Shown here piece by piece: positions 61,247 to 64,000 of a stretch of 64,000 nucleotides of DNA. Where the stretch lies: NCBI GenBank assembly GCA_026874595.1, contig CM049315.1, positions 20,476,164-20,540,163 of the forward strand, read 5' to 3'. Position 1 is the first letter of the stretch; every line of letters begins with the position of its first letter. Under the pieces are notes generated by a model that did not search any database, had not been told where the DNA came from, and worked only from the letters and a program-made list of their open reading frames with translations. Origin of the DNA: Sipunculus nudus (taxonomy: Eukaryota; Annelida; Sipuncula; Golfingiida; Sipunculidae). The translations under genes were made by a program, and so were the position numbers.

Positions 61247-64000
61247 TTTTGCGCTAATTCATCTACGATAGCCATATCAATTCAGCTTCTGGTCTTACTT
61301 GTAAATTGATCATATCAAGTCGATGATCATACAAATTAATTATGTGTGATAGTGAAATTGAGCACTTGGTACGTGTAACATGCGACCTGTGATACCCGGG
61401 TTTTAGTGTGTGCGCAAAATGACAGCTCCCATGAGCGGTTTCGAGAAACTGGTATAAACAATCCTATCAGAGTTCCATATATACGCGATAAGCACTTTTT
61501 TTACCACATCACGCTTAAATCCTCAACTTGGAGTCAGATAAAGCCTGTTTCATAACATGTTATCTGTCTGTTTTCTTTTACTCCTTTGAACTATAAAGTT
61601 GAGAGCTGTAAGGTAATGTCACTTAAAAGTGTCACTAAAAAAACTCATTAACTATAAACGGAAATAACCTAAACTACAAATGATATTTAAACAATCATCT
61701 TGACTTTTATATGAACAAATATTAAATATTTTTGCAACATTTCAGTCTATGCATCAAAAATAATGCTGAGAATAACTACTTTAAGGAACGTTGACTGGGG
61801 GTTGTCTAGTAAAAAAAAGCATTAACATGTTTTGTACAATAAAAGGATGTAACTTTCAATCGCAATTTACATTCATAATGTTTCATTTTAACCATATGGC
61901 GTGCACTGTGTGTTATTAAAACGCCTTCTGGTTCGGAGCTTTTTCTGCGTGTGTGTGTGGGAATATACAGCACCAGGATACTTGCACTTATGCAGTTGGC
62001 AAAGTAGATAATAATATATCACCATACAATAAACTGTTGGTGGTTTTGAGCCTGGTTTCCATCAAGGTCAAAGTTCAAAGCATTCAAAGTCCAAAGCTAT
62101 GCCTCCCAAATAGTTAGAACCTTTGTGGGAAGACTCGACCAGCTGATGAACTTTGAATGTAAGAAAAAATCAGGCGTACCCTGGTGTTCGGTTTTATTCA
62201 TGTCACTGAATCCAAGGCAACATCAGAATCTCAGATTTTCGCCCAAGTATCTTACCGACAGGCCTTGTGCATAAAAGTGAAATTCAGGGGACTTAATATT
62301 AAAACAATGGATCTGTTTTTGTTTAAAAAAACACCTGAAAGTACAAATGTATACTTTATTATCCTAATGAAATCAGTTTTATTTGTGCGTCTTTCAATGA
62401 CTCTTGGCAGTAGTCAGTATATAAGATTCCTATATCCCAGAGTTGGTGCCCACGTCGGGCTTACATACAATTTTGAAACAATGATAAGAAAAGGCATTGG
62501 AAAACAAGGGGTTTCTATTTCATAATACCATTTAATGCGTGCATCCTCTTTTTCAAAGCGGATTTACCAGGCATAATATTATACCCCACTACCACAATTT
62601 TTTCAACTTTAAGTAAAACATAGTTAACTTATTTTATACTCCAAAGGTTGGCAAGTTTCGGCCATCCCTCATACGAGACTGAGGCATTACTATAAGGCCA
62701 TCCCGTGATGCCTAATCCTATAAGGAAACGTTTCCATCCATAATAATCAGAGCTTATGGCATACCTCCCGTCGCCCACCTTTCCGGAAGTTATCCCACAC
62801 TGGTATTCATGGTTTATTGTTATACTGAAAAGACACCATATTTATGACGCCCTCCCTTAGAGAAAAGCACCTGCCATATCACGTGGACCAGTTACAGTGA
62901 CGTCAGTCTATCCAAAATAAAAACGCAATAATAATTAACATCTGCGATGAAATCGACCCTAGGTTCACCATATAATTTGCAGTATGGTTTGACTTAGGGA
63001 ATTTCAGGGAAACCATATTGTCTTTTAGGTTAACTCATGTATGTTGGCATGTCACGTGGGGGTGTGACGAAGCACACCTGTTCACTTATGAAGGGAATGC
63101 GGTGACTCAACCGTGACGTGAGGTACCCCAGACATAGACACCCTCTGGTACAAGTCAGGTCAAGCGTGACGCTATAGTTCTTGTCGAAACGTAAAGGTAA
63201 TGCATGGTTTAATAATGGTCTAATATTACTGGTATATGTCACTCGGCCTTCCTTGTATTTCCGACCCGTTCATTTTCCTAGCTTTCTCTGCTCACAGTAT
63301 AAACCCACTCCGAAACACACTAACACATACACACAGTCGTTATGATGGGGTTTTCCATTTTACAATGGTCTGCTCCTCAAAACCAGTACCAATTCTCTCA
63401 TGGATGAAGAGTGCGTAACTTTGTTGAAAACATCATGGCCGCAGGTTCAAATGGTAGGGGAATATTCGAACTATACTCGCGAAGAATTTGCGAACTCGTA
63501 ACCATTGTTACCATCTTTGTTCACGACGAACGTGCATGATGAATTGTACATTACGTTTATAAAACCAAACATACCTGTTCGTTTCAATCACTGATTCTTA
63601 TGTTTTTATTTAGACTACTGATAATCATGTTTCTTGTTTAATTATCAGCGCCGACGTACATTTAGCTTGCATAAAAGCAGTTTCATCAGTTTTCTATAAA
63701 TATATTAGAATGAGCTGTCGTGAAAACTTCGTGGTTTGGTTAGTGACGAATCCACCAGGGGTCGGTAGTGTTTTACGGAATTGGACCGGGTCTGCACGCG
63801 TGGGAGGGCACGCTTGACCTCATCGGGTGAGCGAATACTGCATGTGATCAGCCGTCACATGATGGTGTGTATTGTGCATCATGTTTCATAAACTGTTACG
63901 ATGTATACTGGATAACGTTAATGTAATATTATGACAAAATTATTTAATTCTCCAAAAACTTTTTTTTATGGTTTCGTGTTTCATCTTTTACATAAGGTCA

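Larger units (their letters stand above)
58733..64000. other. Upstream region of the minus-strand gene, no gene recognised
   Basis: Presumably intron and promoter of the large gene. It contains long TA microsatellites, a (CA)n(TA)n tract and ATA-rich sequence. The first exon and promoter were not located. A frame of about 113 codons at 62184-62525 has no ATG at its start and no recognised similarity. Confidence 0.5.

Noticed and set aside
62184-62525. Plus-strand frame of about 113 codons
   Set aside because: It starts at a GTG rather than an ATG, and shows no recognised motif and no splice signals of quality.

Overview
This window is animal nuclear DNA: about 65% AT by eye, introns with GT-AG (and one probable GC-AG) ends, long introns, many microsatellites, and dense non-autonomous transposable elements. 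The repeat styles (AGCTCAGCTGA-type elements with 'TTTGTCCGTCGTCC' leaders, GGGCGAAAT arrays, AGGTCA-bearing repeats, a tRNA-derived SINE) suggest a marine lophotrochozoan, most likely a mollusc. That assignment is inferred from repeat style and protein similarity and is not proven.

Only two protein-coding genes can be supported. (1) On the plus strand, 8954-18171, is a four-exon EMC7 gene. It encodes a subunit of the ER membrane protein complex, about 231 aa, with a signal peptide, a lumenal beta domain, one membrane segment and a basic cytosolic tail. Intron 1 (7.2 kb) carries a 2.4-kb repeat element, and intron 3 appears to start with GC rather than GT. (2) On the minus strand, 58348 down to 40836, is a three-coding-exon gene whose reading frame joins without a break. 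It encodes about 2015 aa, mostly a Ser/Thr/Asn/Gln-rich disordered protein with a more ordered C-terminal exon. I do not recognise the family. Its leader exon (to about 58732) has four short upstream ORFs in series, and its 3' UTR may run to a polyadenylation signal near 36797.

Layout: 1-5100 no gene, microsatellites and hAT-like repeat traces; 5200-8700 hairpins, tandem repeats and GC-rich palindromic elements, including a TTAA-flanked MITE; 8954-18600 EMC7; 19600-32015 a dense nest of rolling-circle-like (HINE/Helentron-type) elements with an LTR-like insertion; 32100-36780 microsatellites and a hAT-type MITE; 36780-58732 the minus-strand gene, with a SINE flanked by an 11-bp target duplication in its 10.9-kb intron; 58733-64000 no recognisable gene.

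The two genes have no evident functional link. I see no rRNA, standalone tRNA, CRISPR array, bacterial-type operon or viral gene. Nothing here shows a clearly new biological system. The most promising unexplained items are the large disordered-protein gene with its uORF-rich leader, the nested repeat cluster, and the GC-AG intron of EMC7.
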